A stretch of 64,000 bases of DNA from CAZWDL01 sp964632995 (GTDB lineage Bacteria; Bacteroidota; Bacteroidia; Chitinophagales; Saprospiraceae): NCBI GenBank assembly GCA_964632995.1, contig CAZWDL010000016.1, forward strand, positions 1 to 64,000. Reading direction: 5' to 3'. Every line of letters starts with the position of its first letter. Positions within the stretch are counted from its first letter, which is position 1. The position numbers and the translations under genes were made by a program. This document shows, in pieces, positions 35,331 to 44,601 of the stretch. The notes beneath the pieces are model-generated. The model had not been told where the DNA came from. It saw only the letters and a program-made list of their open reading frames with translations, and searched no databases.

Positions 35331-36537
35331 AAAAGTCGTCCTCGCCTATAGCGGAGGCCTCGATACCTCCTTTTGCATACAGCACCTCACCCAGGAAAAA
35401 GGTATGGAAGTGCATGCCCTCACCGTCAATACCGGCGGCTTTACGCAAGATGAAGTAGAAGGGTTGGAAAAACGCGCCTACAAGCTGGGCGCCGCTTCCT
35501 TCAAATGTATCGACGCGGTGTGCGATTATTACGATCGCTGTATCAAGTTCCTGATTTACGGCAACGTGCTGCGCAATAACACCTACCCGCTGTCGGTCAG
35601 CGCCGAGCGTATGTTCCAGGCGCTGGAGGTAGCCAACTACGCCCGCCTGGTAGGCGCCGACGCCGTCGCCCACGGCTCCACCGGCGCCGGTAACGACCAG
35701 GTGCGCTTCGACCTGGTGTTCAACATCCTGGGCGATGACCTGGAAATCATCACGCCTATCCGCGACCTGGAACTGTCGCGCAGCGAAGAAATCGACTACC
35801 TGATTAAAAACGGCATCGACTGGAGCTGGGAAAAGGCCAAATATTCTATCAATCAAGGATTGTGGGGCAGCAGCGTCGGCGGCGCCGAAACGCTGACCTC
35901 TCATGAGTCGCTGCCGGAAGAAGCGTTTCCCACTCAGCTCGAAAAGGAAAAGCCGGAATCGGTGACCCTGCATTTTGAAGAAGGAGAACTGACCGGCATC
36001 AACGATGAACGTTTCGATCACCCGGTAGAGGCCATCGAAGCCCTGCAGACCATCGCCGGCCCCTTCGCTATCGGTCGCGATACGCACGTGGGCGACACCA
36101 TCATCGGCATCAAGGGACGCGTCGGTTTCGAAGCAGCGGCGCCGCTCATCATTCTCAAGGCGCATCACCTGCTGGAAAAACACACGCTCACCAAGTGGCA
36201 GCAATACTGGAAAGAACAACTGGCCAACTGGTACGGCATGCTGCTGCACGAAGGGCAGTTCCTGGACCCGGTCATGCGCAACATCGAGACTTTTCTGTCG
36301 GATACGCAAGGCAGCGTCACCGGGAAGGTGCACGTCCGCCTGCTGCCCTACCGCTTCGAACTGCAGGGCATCGAGTCGGATTACGACCTGATGAGCAGCG
36401 AGTTCGGCCACTACGGCGAAATGAATAAGGGCTGGAGTGGCGCCGATGTGCGCGGCTTTACTAAGGTGCTGGGCAACCAGAGTATGATTCATCACCTGGT
36501 CAATCAGAAGGCATTAACGAAAAAAGAAGAAAAATAG
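35317..36537 (+). CDS. argG: Argininosuccinate synthase
   Basis: A 406-residue ATP pyrophosphatase enzyme joining citrulline and aspartate to argininosuccinate. The ATP loop AYSGGLDTS is at residues 10-18. Conserved substrate segments HGSTGAGNDQVRF and the serine-rich IDYL..GIDWSW region are present. The ATG at 35317 is preferred to a TTG 12 bases upstream. It overlaps the preceding acetyltransferase gene, indicating translational coupling, and argC follows after 31 bases. It is cytoplasmic. Confidence 0.95.
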   Translation: MSKNKKVVLAYSGGLDTSFCIQHLTQEKGMEVHALTVNTGGFTQDEVEGLEKRAYKLGAASFKCIDAVCDYYDRCIKFLIYGNVLRNNTYPLSVSAERMFQALEVANYARLVGADAVAHGSTGAGNDQVRFDLVFNILGDDLEIITPIRDLELSRSEEIDYLIKNGIDWSWEKAKYSINQGLWGSSVGGAETLTSHESLPEEAFPTQLEKEKPESVTLHFEEGELTGINDERFDHPVEAIEALQTIAGPFAIGRDTHVGDTIIGIKGRVGFEAAAPLIILKAHHLLEKHTLTKWQQYWKEQLANWYGMLLHEGQFLDPVMRNIETFLSDTQGSVTGKVHVRLLPYRFELQGIESDYDLMSSEFGHYGEMNKGWSGADVRGFTKVLGNQSMIHHLVNQKALTKKEEK

Positions 36538-36568
36538 GAAAGGCGCCAAACAAGCAATATCGAACATT

Positions 36569-37525
36569 ATGATCAAAACAGGCATCATCGGCGGAGGCGG
36601 CTACACGGCCGGAGAGTTATTGCGCATCCTGCAATACCATCCGGAAGTGGAAATCGCCTTCGTACACAGCAAGAGTCAGGTGGGAAAGGCCGTCAGTGAG
36701 GTACACGAGGACCTCATCGGAGAGACCGATTTACACTTTACAGACGAACTGAATCTGGCAGTCGACGTCCTTTTTCTCTGTATGGGCCACGGCCAGTCGA
36801 AGGGATTTGTGGAAAAGCATGACATTCCGGAATCAACGGTCATCATTGACCTGAGCCATGATTTTCGTTTGAACAGCGAATGGATTTACGGCCTGCCGGA
36901 ACTCAACCGGGAAGCGATCCGGCAGCATCGCCGTATCGCTAACCCGGGCTGCTTCGCCACCGCCATTCAACTCGGCTTGCTGCCGCTCGCCAAAGCGGAC
37001 CTCCTGCAGGACGAAGTGCACGTGCATGCCGTCACCGGCTCCACCGGCGCTGGACAAAGTCCCCAGCCGACGACCCACTTCAGCTGGCGAAACAACAACC
37101 TGTCGATTTACAAGGCTTTCCGTCATCAGCATCTGGGCGAGATTCAGCAGAGCCTGAGGCAGTTGCAACCCAGCCTGCAGGCGCCCATCAATTTCCTGCC
37201 GCTGCGCGGCGACTTTCCCCGCGGTATCTTCGCAAGCCTGTACACCAAAGTAGAGGCGGGAGAAGCGGAAATGAAGGACTTGTACCGCTATTTTTACGAA
37301 AGTGCGCCCTTCACCATTGTCACTGAGCAGAATCCGAACCTTAAGCAGGTGGTCAATACCAATAAATGTCTGGTACACGTGGAAAAGCACGATGGCAAGC
37401 TGCTCATCATCAGCGCCATCGACAACCTGACCAAAGGGGCTTCCGGACAGGCGGTGCAAAATATGAACCTGGCCCTGGGGCTGGAAGAGACGACGGGGCT
37501 GCAGTTGAAGGCAATGGCCTTTTAA
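36569..37525 (+). CDS. argC: N-acetyl-gamma-glutamyl-phosphate reductase
   Basis: A 318-residue NADPH enzyme that reduces N-acylglutamyl phosphate to the semialdehyde. The nucleotide loop GGGGYTAGE is at residues 8-16, and the catalytic cysteine is C128 in NPGCFATA. The HVHAVTGSTGAG motif follows. Length is slightly short but normal for the type. It lies in the arg operon between argG and argD, 22-72 bases from the latter depending on the argD start. Confidence 0.95.
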   Translation: MIKTGIIGGGGYTAGELLRILQYHPEVEIAFVHSKSQVGKAVSEVHEDLIGETDLHFTDELNLAVDVLFLCMGHGQSKGFVEKHDIPESTVIIDLSHDFRLNSEWIYGLPELNREAIRQHRRIANPGCFATAIQLGLLPLAKADLLQDEVHVHAVTGSTGAGQSPQPTTHFSWRNNNLSIYKAFRHQHLGEIQQSLRQLQPSLQAPINFLPLRGDFPRGIFASLYTKVEAGEAEMKDLYRYFYESAPFTIVTEQNPNLKQVVNTNKCLVHVEKHDGKLLIISAIDNLTKGASGQAVQNMNLALGLEETTGLQLKAMAF

Positions 37526-37597
37526 AATCAAGGAGGGAAGGATTGGATGTCTGTAATTAATCCTCCAATCCCTCTATCCTGTGTTAACCGAGAAACA

Positions 37598-38746
37598 ATG
37601 GACCTATTCAACGTTTATCCCCTCTTTGACATTACCCCCGTGCGGGGTGAGGGTTGCTACGTCTACGACGAGCAGGGGCAGGCCTACCTCGATTTCTACG
37701 GAGGCCACGCCGTAATTTCCGTTGGCCATGCCCATCCGCACTACGTGGAGCGGATCGGCCGGCAGCTGCAGGCGCTTTCTTTTTATTCCAACTCGGTACA
37801 AAACCCGCTGCAACAGGAATTGGCCGACAAGCTGGGCGAACTGTCCGGCTGTGAGAATTATCAGTTGTTCCTGTGTAATTCTGGAGCCGAAGCCAATGAA
37901 AATGCTCTAAAAATGGCTTCTTTCCACAATGGCAGAAGCAAGGTCATCGCCTTTCATCGCGCCTTCCACGGTCGCACTTCCGCTGCCGTCAACGCCACGC
38001 ACAACGACAAAATCAAGGCCCCCATCAATACAACTTTCGAGGTAGAGTTTCACCCCTGGGGCGAGTTGGAAGGGGTCGAACAAAGCCTGGCGCGCGAAGA
38101 TGTTAGCGTTGTCATCATCGAAGGGATTCAGGGCATCGGCGGTATCCATGTGCCGGAGCCGGCATTCCTGGAGGCATTAGAGCAGGCTTGTCGCCGGCAT
38201 GATACCGTGCTCATCCTCGACGAAATCCAGTCGGGATACGGGCGTAGCGGCCGCTTTTTCGGCTTTCAATACGCCACGGTGGAACCGGATCTGATCACCG
38301 TGGCCAAGGGTATGGGCAACGGCTTCCCGATAGGGGGCGTGCTGATCCACCCCCGCTTTGAAGCCAGCTACGGCCAGCTAGGAACTACCTTCGGAGGCAA
38401 TCACCTGGCCTGCATGGCCGGTATCGCCGTTTTGGATATTCTGAAATCGGAGCAGTTGCTGGAAAATGCCCGCGTGATGGGGGATTACCTGATGCAGGCA
38501 TTCAAAGGAATGAAAAAAATCAACGAGGTAAGAGGACGCGGACTGATGATCGGCCTGCAGTTCGATTTTGCGGTAGCGCCTTTGCGAAAACACTTACTTT
38601 ATGAAGAAAAGGTGTTTACCGGATCGGCAGCCGACCCGAATACCCTGCGGCTGCTGCCACCGCTGACACTGGGCCGCCAGGAGGCCGACCGGTTCCTCGA
38701 ACGCTTTGAAAGATCGCTCCGGCATAAAAAGGCTTTGTCGACCTGA
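37598..38746 (+). CDS. argD: N-acylornithine aminotransferase
   Basis: A 382-residue class III PLP aminotransferase converting the N-acylglutamate semialdehyde to N-acylornithine with glutamate as donor. The cofactor lysine is K237 (TVAKGMGNGFPIGG), D208 lies in LILDEIQSGYGR, and the phosphate site includes NSGAEANE. The ATG at 37598 places the first strand normally; an in-frame ATG 51 bases upstream gives a non-conserved extension. It is within the arg operon. Ornithine or GABA aminotransferases are related, but context settles the role. Confidence 0.92.
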   Translation: MDLFNVYPLFDITPVRGEGCYVYDEQGQAYLDFYGGHAVISVGHAHPHYVERIGRQLQALSFYSNSVQNPLQQELADKLGELSGCENYQLFLCNSGAEANENALKMASFHNGRSKVIAFHRAFHGRTSAAVNATHNDKIKAPINTTFEVEFHPWGELEGVEQSLAREDVSVVIIEGIQGIGGIHVPEPAFLEALEQACRRHDTVLILDEIQSGYGRSGRFFGFQYATVEPDLITVAKGMGNGFPIGGVLIHPRFEASYGQLGTTFGGNHLACMAGIAVLDILKSEQLLENARVMGDYLMQAFKGMKKINEVRGRGLMIGLQFDFAVAPLRKHLLYEEKVFTGSAADPNTLRLLPPLTLGRQEADRFLERFERSLRHKKALST

Positions 38747-38837
38747 TGAAACCCTTATTTGGGATGCAACCGATCTGATAAAGCATTTGGACGCGGTGCA
38801 CCGGGTCAAATTTTAAAATCAAAAGGATTAAAACATC

Positions 38838-39830
38838 ATGAAAAACTTCACCTGCATTGCCGATGTGCCCAAGCCCCGGGCCCTGTTAGAGGAAGCGCTT
38901 AAACTAAAAGCCGATCCTTTCCTGTTTCAGGAGATGGGACAGCGGCGCAGCCTGGTCTTACTCTTTTTCAACCCGAGTCTGAGAACCCGTCTGAGTACGG
39001 AAAAAGCGGCTTTCCACCTCGGGATGCAAGTAATGACTATGACTGCGGATCAGGGCTGGAAGCTGGAGTTTGAAGATGGCATGGTGATGGATGCCGACCG
39101 GGCGGAACACATCCGGGAAGCTGCGGGCGTAATCAGCCAGTACGGTGATATCATCGGTATCCGAACTTTCCCCTCGCTGACCGATCGCGAGCGGGACTAC
39201 GCCGATTTTATCCTGAACAAGTTTGTCGAATTCGCGGAAGTGCCGGTGGTCAGCCTGGAGTCCGCTATCCGGCATCCTCTGCAGTCGCTGGCCGACTGGA
39301 TGACCATACAGGAGCATAAGCCCGTGGAACGTCCGCGCGTCGTGCTCAGCTGGGCGCCGCATCCCCGCGCGCTGCCGCAGGCTGTAGCCAACTCCTTCAT
39401 CGAATGGATGAAACACGCCGGCGTGGATCTGCTGGTCACTCACCCGGAAGGCTACGAACTTTCGGAAGAATTTATCGCCGGCGTACCGGTGGAATACGAT
39501 CAGCGCAAGGCATTTGAAGGAGCCGATTTTATTTATACCAAAAACTGGTCCTGTTACAAGGATTACGGCCGGGTAATACATGCCGACAAGCAGTGGATGA
39601 TCACCGCCGAAAAGATGGCCCTGACTAAGGACGCCAAGTTTATGCACTGCCTGCCGGTGCGCCGCAATGTGGTGGTGGAAGACGCAGTGCTCGACGGCGG
39701 TGACAGCATCGTCCTGGAACAGGCCGAAAACCGGACCTACGCCGCTCAGGCAGTGCTGAAAAAACTGCTGGAAGGGGTAGGAGAGGAGAGCGCCGGGTAT
39801 GGCTATGCGCAGGAGAATCTATTCGAATGA
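38838..39830 (+). CDS. argF': N-acylornithine carbamoyltransferase
   Basis: A 330-residue transcarbamylase using N-acetyl- or N-succinyl-ornithine rather than ornithine, as in Bacteroides and Xanthomonas. The carbamoyl phosphate loop is NPSLRTRLST (45-54); the ornithine-side motif is HCLPVRRNV. In the published pair of enzymes one residue selects the acyl group: Pro90 for succinyl (B. fragilis), Glu92 for acetyl (Xanthomonas). The aligned residue here is A89 (DADRAEH), so specificity is open. An argB and an argE-like deacylase in the operon fit either acyl group. Confidence 0.9.
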   Translation: MKNFTCIADVPKPRALLEEALKLKADPFLFQEMGQRRSLVLLFFNPSLRTRLSTEKAAFHLGMQVMTMTADQGWKLEFEDGMVMDADRAEHIREAAGVISQYGDIIGIRTFPSLTDRERDYADFILNKFVEFAEVPVVSLESAIRHPLQSLADWMTIQEHKPVERPRVVLSWAPHPRALPQAVANSFIEWMKHAGVDLLVTHPEGYELSEEFIAGVPVEYDQRKAFEGADFIYTKNWSCYKDYGRVIHADKQWMITAEKMALTKDAKFMHCLPVRRNVVVEDAVLDGGDSIVLEQAENRTYAAQAVLKKLLEGVGEESAGYGYAQENLFE

Positions 39831-39947
39831 AACTATTCGTTGTTCCGGTCTGAGATAGTTCTATGGGCAAAGCCCGTTCGAGGCGTGACCGAAACAAGCT
39901 CGAACTATTAAATGTCTTCAGTATTCACCGGGACTAAGCTTTTTACA

Positions 39948-40721
39948 ATGAAAATACAACCGCTGCATATTACCAAGATAGGAGGGAAAATCCTGGAAGA
40001 CGAAGCCCGGCTCGATCAGGTGCTTCGCAACTTCGTCAACCTGGAAGGCCACAAAATACTTGTACACGGGGGCGGCAAGCGCGCCAGCGAGATGAGCCGC
40101 CGCCTGGGTATCGAACCGCGTATGCACCAGGGCCGCCGCATCACCGACGAGCCGGCGCTGGAAGTAGCCACCATGGTGTACGCCGGCTGGAGCAATAAAA
40201 AAGTTGTAAGCCTGCTGCAGGCCGGCGGCTGCGATGCGCTGGGCCTCAGCGGCGCCGACGGCAACGCCATCCTGGCTCGCAAACGCCCGGTGGGCGAGGT
40301 CGACTACGGCTTCGCCGGCGATATCGAGGAGGTGAATACCGGCCTGATCCGGCATCTGCTATTCGCTCAGATCACTCCTGTGTTCTGCGCCATCACGCAC
40401 GACGGCCAGGGCCAGCTGCTCAACACCAACGCCGATACCATCGCCGCCCGCCTGGCCCGCGCCCTGACACCACACTACGATGTGCACCTGCATTACTGCT
40501 TTGAGAAACCTGGCGTACTGACGGACCCCGACGACGACGATACAGTCATTGCACGCCTCACTTTCGACAGCTACAGGCAGTATCAGCAACAAGGCGTCAT
40601 CACCGACGGGATGATCCCAAAACTGGACAATGCCTTCGGCGCGCTGCGCCACGGCGTAAAAGGCGTCGTCATCTGCGGGCCTATAACCCTGAACGGTGCG
40701 GGAACACAACTGTATCTTTGA
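39948..40721 (+). CDS. argB: N-acetylglutamate kinase
   Basis: A 257-residue amino acid kinase that phosphorylates N-acylglutamate on the gamma-carboxyl with ATP. The N-terminal phosphate site is KIGGKIL (11-17), the second glycine motif is VHGGGKRASEMS, and ALGLSGADGNAI and NADTIAARLA follow. The ATG at 39948 precedes the first strand by 8 residues; an in-frame upstream ATG adds 12 unconserved codons. The N-terminal helix that makes the arginine-sensitive hexameric form seems absent, so feedback by arginine at the enzyme is less likely. This would fit control at the leader. Confidence 0.9.
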   Translation: MKIQPLHITKIGGKILEDEARLDQVLRNFVNLEGHKILVHGGGKRASEMSRRLGIEPRMHQGRRITDEPALEVATMVYAGWSNKKVVSLLQAGGCDALGLSGADGNAILARKRPVGEVDYGFAGDIEEVNTGLIRHLLFAQITPVFCAITHDGQGQLLNTNADTIAARLARALTPHYDVHLHYCFEKPGVLTDPDDDDTVIARLTFDSYRQYQQQGVITDGMIPKLDNAFGALRHGVKGVVICGPITLNGAGTQLYL

Positions 40722-40733
40722 CCAGGATGGAGC

Positions 40734-40815
40734 GCGAAGCTCTGCTTCGCAAGACAAGCAAGACAACCTGGACATCGGGGATTTTCGAGTTTGGCAACTA
40801 GTGCCTTCGGCACTA
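40734..40815. repeat. Two hairpins between argB and argE
   Basis: GCGAAGC-TCT-GCTTCGC (40734-40750) and TAGTGCC-TTC-GGCACTA (40799-40815). The second is a palindromic copy of the GTGCCGAAGGCAC motif also seen at 6305 and 11391. Both lie within the operon and could alter expression of argE and argH. Confidence 0.55.
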
Positions 40816-40971
40816 AATCTCTACTACCATAGACTCGTTCTTTTCCACCTGTCCTTCGTTAGAGAACCCCTTACGTAGCGGTGCTATGCGCGGGAACCTC
40901 CGCCTTGGCCAGACGAAAAACAACGAGTATAGATGCCCCTAATTATTTAGTTCCGAAGCCACTAGGAAGCC

Positions 40972-42060
40972 ATGCAACACAAAACTATGACAATCAATAC
41001 CCTTCAGCCTGCTACCACCATCGCCGTTGAGCTCTTAAAGCAGCTCGTCGCGGCGCCCTCCTTCTCCCGGGAAGAGGACATCACGGCGCGGATACTGGAA
41101 GATTTTTTCCGGGAACGGCATATTCCTCTCGAGCGTAAGGGGCATAACATTTGGGTTCGTTCCCGGTACTGGAAGGAGGATCGCCCCACCTTGCTGCTCA
41201 ACTCGCACCACGATACGGTGCGCCCCGCCAAGGCATGGACGCGTACGCCTTTCCAGCCGCAAATCGAAGACGGCAAGCTCTACGGATTGGGTAGCAACGA
41301 TGCCGGCGGCTGCCTCGTTTCGCTCATCAGCGCCTTTCTGCATTTCTACGAAGCGCGCGAGCTGCCGGTCAACCTCGTTCTGGCCGCTACCGCCGAGGAG
41401 GAAATCAGCGGTGCGAACGGCATAGCTTCGGTAGTTCCGGAGCTGGGTGAACTGTGGGCGGGTATTGTCGGGGAGCCCACCCTGTTGCAAATGGCCGTAG
41501 CGGAAAAAGGACTCATGGTCATCGACGCGGAAGCACAGGGCAAGGCCGGGCACGCCGCGCGGGAGGAAGGTATCAATGCCGTTTATATTGCCCTGGAGGA
41601 CATCGAGTGGCTGCGCCGTCATCGCTTCGAGCGCGTTTCGCCACGGCTCGGCCCCGTTAAGGTGTCGGTCACTCAGATTGAAGCGGGGCATCAGCACAAC
41701 GTGGTGCCCGATCGCTGCACTTTCGTCATCGATGTTCGTACCAACGAGCTGTACAGTAATCAGGAGGCTTTTGAAATCCTGCAACAGAATACAAAATCCG
41801 AACTGCGCCCACGCTCCTTCCGCCTCAACTCCTCGCGTATCGAGGAAGATCATCCGCTGGTGCAGAGCGGGCAGCAGCTGGACCTGACGGCCTTCGGCTC
41901 CCCGACCTTGTCGGATCAGGCCCTTTTGCGCATTCCCACCCTCAAAATCGGACCGGGGGACTCGGCCCGCTCGCACACGGCGGACGAGTTTATCTTCCTG
42001 GAAGAGATCGAGCAGGGGATAAGAACGTATATTCAGTTGATTGAGGGTGTTCGATTATAG
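40972..42060 (+). CDS. argE: M20 family deacylase, probable N-acetylornithine/N-acetylcitrulline deacetylase
   Basis: A 362-residue zinc metalloenzyme. The ligands and catalytic residues are visible: H80 and D81 (NSHHDTV), D110 (GSNDAGG), E142 and E143 (TAEEEISG), and a C-terminal His (SHTADEFI). A second ATG 15 bases downstream is an equally good start. In an operon with an N-acylornithine carbamoyltransferase the likely substrate is N-acyl-citrulline, releasing citrulline for ArgG. It is separated from argB by 250 bases holding two hairpins. Confidence 0.88.
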   Translation: MQHKTMTINTLQPATTIAVELLKQLVAAPSFSREEDITARILEDFFRERHIPLERKGHNIWVRSRYWKEDRPTLLLNSHHDTVRPAKAWTRTPFQPQIEDGKLYGLGSNDAGGCLVSLISAFLHFYEARELPVNLVLAATAEEEISGANGIASVVPELGELWAGIVGEPTLLQMAVAEKGLMVIDAEAQGKAGHAAREEGINAVYIALEDIEWLRRHRFERVSPRLGPVKVSVTQIEAGHQHNVVPDRCTFVIDVRTNELYSNQEAFEILQQNTKSELRPRSFRLNSSRIEEDHPLVQSGQQLDLTAFGSPTLSDQALLRIPTLKIGPGDSARSHTADEFIFLEEIEQGIRTYIQLIEGVRL

Positions 42061-42072
42061 GGGCTTGTCGAG

Positions 42073-42101
42073 TGACGGGATGACTTAAAGTCGCTCCGTC
42101 A
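42073..42101. repeat. Degenerate palindrome related to 32844
   Basis: TGACGG (42073-42078) and CCGTCA (42096-42101) with a partly paired interior around GACTTAAAGTC. The core resembles the perfect 33-base palindrome at 32844-32876. It lies between argE and argH. Confidence 0.5.
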
Positions 42102-42157
42102 ATCCCCAGCGTATACTTCACAATCAACCTGTTCCACTATTCCATAACCACTTTCCT

Positions 42158-43495
42158 ATGAAACTCTGGCAAAAACAAGAACACGACATTGACCACGCCA
42201 TCGAGCGATTCACCGTCGGTCGGGACCGCGAGTTTGACCTGGCGCTGGCTAAATACGATATTCAGGGCTCACTGGCCCATGCTCAAATGCTCGCCTCCAT
42301 CGGCCTGCTGGAACCCGGGGAGCTGGAACAACTCAGCAGCCTGCTACGTGAGCTGTACCGGCGGGTGGAGCAGGGGGATTTCCAGATCGAGCAAGGAGTA
42401 GAGGACATCCACTCCCAGGTCGAATTGCTGCTCACCCGTCAACTCGGTGATATTGGCAAGAAAATTCACGCCGGCCGCTCGCGCAACGACCAGGTGCTGG
42501 TAGATCTGCGTCTTTTCTTTCGCGATGAGATTCGTTCTTTGGCTGATGGTGCCCGTGCCCTGTTCGATTTGCTGCTCCGGCTGGCTGACCAGCATAAGGA
42601 GGTACTGATGCCGGGCTACACCCATCTGCAGGTAGCCATGCCTTCTTCTTTCGGGCTGTGGTTCAGCGCCTATGCCGAGAGTCTGATCGACGATCTGCGG
42701 CAGCTGGAAGCCACCTACCGCATTACTAACCAGAACCCGTTGGGCTCGGCGGCGGGATACGGCTCCTCCTTTCCGCTTGACCGCCGCCTGACCACCGAAT
42801 TGCTCGGCTTCGACGAGCTGGCGTACAACGTGGTGCACGCTCAGCTGGGGCGCGGCAAAACGGAGCTCTTTCTTAGCTTCGCTCTGGCGGCCTTCGGCGC
42901 CACCCTCGGCAAGCTGTCGATGGATATCGTCCTGTTCCTGAACCAGAACTTCAGTTTCATCAGCTTCCCGGACCAACTGACCACCGGCTCCAGCATCATG
43001 CCGCACAAAAAGAACCCCGATGTTTTTGAACTCACCCGCGCCAAATGCAATCAGCTGCAAGCCCTGCCCCAACAGGTAGCCCTGCTGACCACCAACCTGC
43101 CTTCCGGCTACCATCGCGATTTTCAGCTGCTCAAGGAAAGTCTCTTTCCGGGTATACAAACGCTGAAAGACTGCCTGGAGATGCTGCACTACGCCCTGCA
43201 GCACATCGAGGTGAATACTGATATTCTGGAAGATGAACGCTACCGCTACCTTTTCAGCGTAGAGGAGGTCAATAAGGAAGTGCTTAAGGGCACCCCTTTT
43301 CGCGATGCCTACCGCAAGATTGGCGAGCGCATCGCCTCGGGCGAGTTCGAGCCGGGACTGCGCGTAGCGCATACGCACGAAGGCAGCATCGGCAACCTCT
43401 GTCTGCCGGATATTCGCGGCAAGTTCGATAAGGTCTGGCGGCAGTTTGATTTTGAAAAGGCTTTCGCCAAAATAGAGGAGCTGGTGAGAAGATAA
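42158..43495 (+). CDS. argH: Argininosuccinate lyase
   Basis: A 445-residue fumarase-superfamily enzyme that splits argininosuccinate to arginine and fumarate, the last step of the pathway. The signature GSSIMPHKKNP lies at about residues 276-286, and the HAGRSRNDQV and GYTHLQVAMP motifs are present. It is the last gene of the arg operon, 97 bases after argE. It is cytoplasmic. Confidence 0.95.
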   Translation: MKLWQKQEHDIDHAIERFTVGRDREFDLALAKYDIQGSLAHAQMLASIGLLEPGELEQLSSLLRELYRRVEQGDFQIEQGVEDIHSQVELLLTRQLGDIGKKIHAGRSRNDQVLVDLRLFFRDEIRSLADGARALFDLLLRLADQHKEVLMPGYTHLQVAMPSSFGLWFSAYAESLIDDLRQLEATYRITNQNPLGSAAGYGSSFPLDRRLTTELLGFDELAYNVVHAQLGRGKTELFLSFALAAFGATLGKLSMDIVLFLNQNFSFISFPDQLTTGSSIMPHKKNPDVFELTRAKCNQLQALPQQVALLTTNLPSGYHRDFQLLKESLFPGIQTLKDCLEMLHYALQHIEVNTDILEDERYRYLFSVEEVNKEVLKGTPFRDAYRKIGERIASGEFEPGLRVAHTHEGSIGNLCLPDIRGKFDKVWRQFDFEKAFAKIEELVRR

Positions 43496-43530
43496 GGACA
43501 TGGGGCAGCGCTGCGGCTTAAGTTTCCGGA

Positions 43531-44115
43531 TCAGTTATTCTGCTTTCCGCTACCCTGCCTTGCTTCATCCAGAAAGCGCAACGCGTAGAAGCGGTAGTCC
43601 AGCTCGGGCGAGGGTTCATCGAAGAGAAAGAAGACGTAGGCCATGCCTTGCCCTTCACGAAAGAGGGCCAGCATTTTGCATTCCTTGCGAACGGAGAAAT
43701 CCTCCTTCGGGGTGAAAAAGAAGATCTTTCCCCAGTCGGCATTGAATTGTTCGGTGAGATCCGATTCCCGGACGGGAAGACCACTCATATAAAAATTATC
43801 GTTGTTACTGGCCAGGTGCAGCAGCATGCGGGTGCTGCGCACGTGGGGAGCGTAGGCGACCGGATTATCCAGGTCCAGGGGGTCGATGCGAAAGCGGATT
43901 TCGACCTTTTCTTTTCGTGAGCGTATAGCGAAATCATAGTCGGCAAAATTGCGGCGCGGTACGCGAATGTCCTTATAGGAGTTCTCCAGCGGTTCGAGAA
44001 ACTCTATGCCGGCAGTTTGCAGTTTTTGCTTGAAATCCGCGGATACATCGACCTGGCCTGTCACGGGCAGGGAGAATGCAAGATAGAGGCACAGGAAAAA
44101 AATCAGCCTGTTCAT
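43531..44115 (-). CDS. Exported hypothetical protein
   Basis: A 194-residue protein with a signal peptide ending at PVTGQ. The body alternates beta strands and charged loops (FAIRSRKEKVEIRFRID) and has two cysteine-poor halves. I do not recognise a family. It is convergent with argH (36-base spacing) and is probably not part of the arginine pathway. Periplasmic or surface location is inferred from the signal peptide. Confidence 0.65.
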   Translation of the reverse strand: MNRLIFFLCLYLAFSLPVTGQVDVSADFKQKLQTAGIEFLEPLENSYKDIRVPRRNFADYDFAIRSRKEKVEIRFRIDPLDLDNPVAYAPHVRSTRMLLHLASNNDNFYMSGLPVRESDLTEQFNADWGKIFFFTPKEDFSVRKECKMLALFREGQGMAYVFFLFDEPSPELDYRFYALRFLDEARQGSGKQNN

Positions 44116-44245
44116 GATCGTACGGTTTAATACAAAAAAGGCGTGAGCTTACCAGGTTGGTTCTTTCGTTTTTATCGCAGATTTAAGGTGTTGGCGCCGG
44201 TAAGTTAAGTAAATTACCAATGCAGGACAAAAAAGCGAGCGATTT

Positions 44246-44282
44246 CCATCCTGCCGGGCATAAGTCATTCCCGGCAGGATGG
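44246..44282 (-). terminator. Strong hairpin downstream of the anti-sigma gene
   Basis: The arms CCATCCTGCCGGG (44246-44258) and CCCGGCAGGATGG (44270-44282) are perfectly complementary over 13 bp. On the minus strand a T6 run follows after about 12 bases. It lies 70 bases beyond the anti-sigma stop codon and could also be a REP-type repeat. Confidence 0.55.
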
Positions 44283-44352
44283 AGCAGCGATGCCCGTATT
44301 CCTGTTGAATATATCGCGTCGATAGGTAATATTACTTTTTGTGTGAGTGAAC

Positions 44353-44601
44353 TCAGAGGGGTTCGGCGGGGGAGATTCGGATTTTTTCTTTAATGGACTG
44401 GATGAGTGCAGGAGAGGGTTTACGGCGGTGGATCTTGCTTTTGATAAAATCCCGGAAGGATTTTTCCTGACTGAGTATTTTAAGATAAGCGGGATTACTC
44501 TTGATTTCTTGTAGGAGGGCTCGTTCCGCGTTCTCGCTTAACTCGTTATCCAAATACATCGTTACTTTCTGGACGAGTTCCTGATGGTTCTGATTTCTCA
44601 T
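44353..44601 (-). CDS. Small putative anti-sigma factor lacking zinc ligands
   Basis: An 82-residue helical protein (LVQKVTMYLDNELSENAERALLQEI). The pattern of helices resembles the anti-sigma domain of ZAS-type regulators, which normally carry HxxxCxxC; no cysteine is present here. There is no membrane segment. It lies on the same strand 306 bases downstream of an ECF sigma factor, the usual place for its regulator. Function is by context and weak pattern similarity. Confidence 0.6.
   Translation of the reverse strand: MRNQNHQELVQKVTMYLDNELSENAERALLQEIKSNPAYLKILSQEKSFRDFIKSKIHRRKPSPALIQSIKEKIRISPAEPL

Noticed and set aside
35152..36495. 447-codon minus-strand frame opposite argG
   Set aside because: ArgG is unmistakable; the antisense frame is Val/Ala/Gln-rich shadow sequence.
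41035..41976. 313-codon minus-strand frame opposite argE
   Set aside because: The M20 ligands are all in the plus-strand gene; the antisense product has no pattern.
42344..43501. 385-codon minus-strand frame opposite argH
   Set aside because: ArgH carries its family signature; the antisense frame has none.
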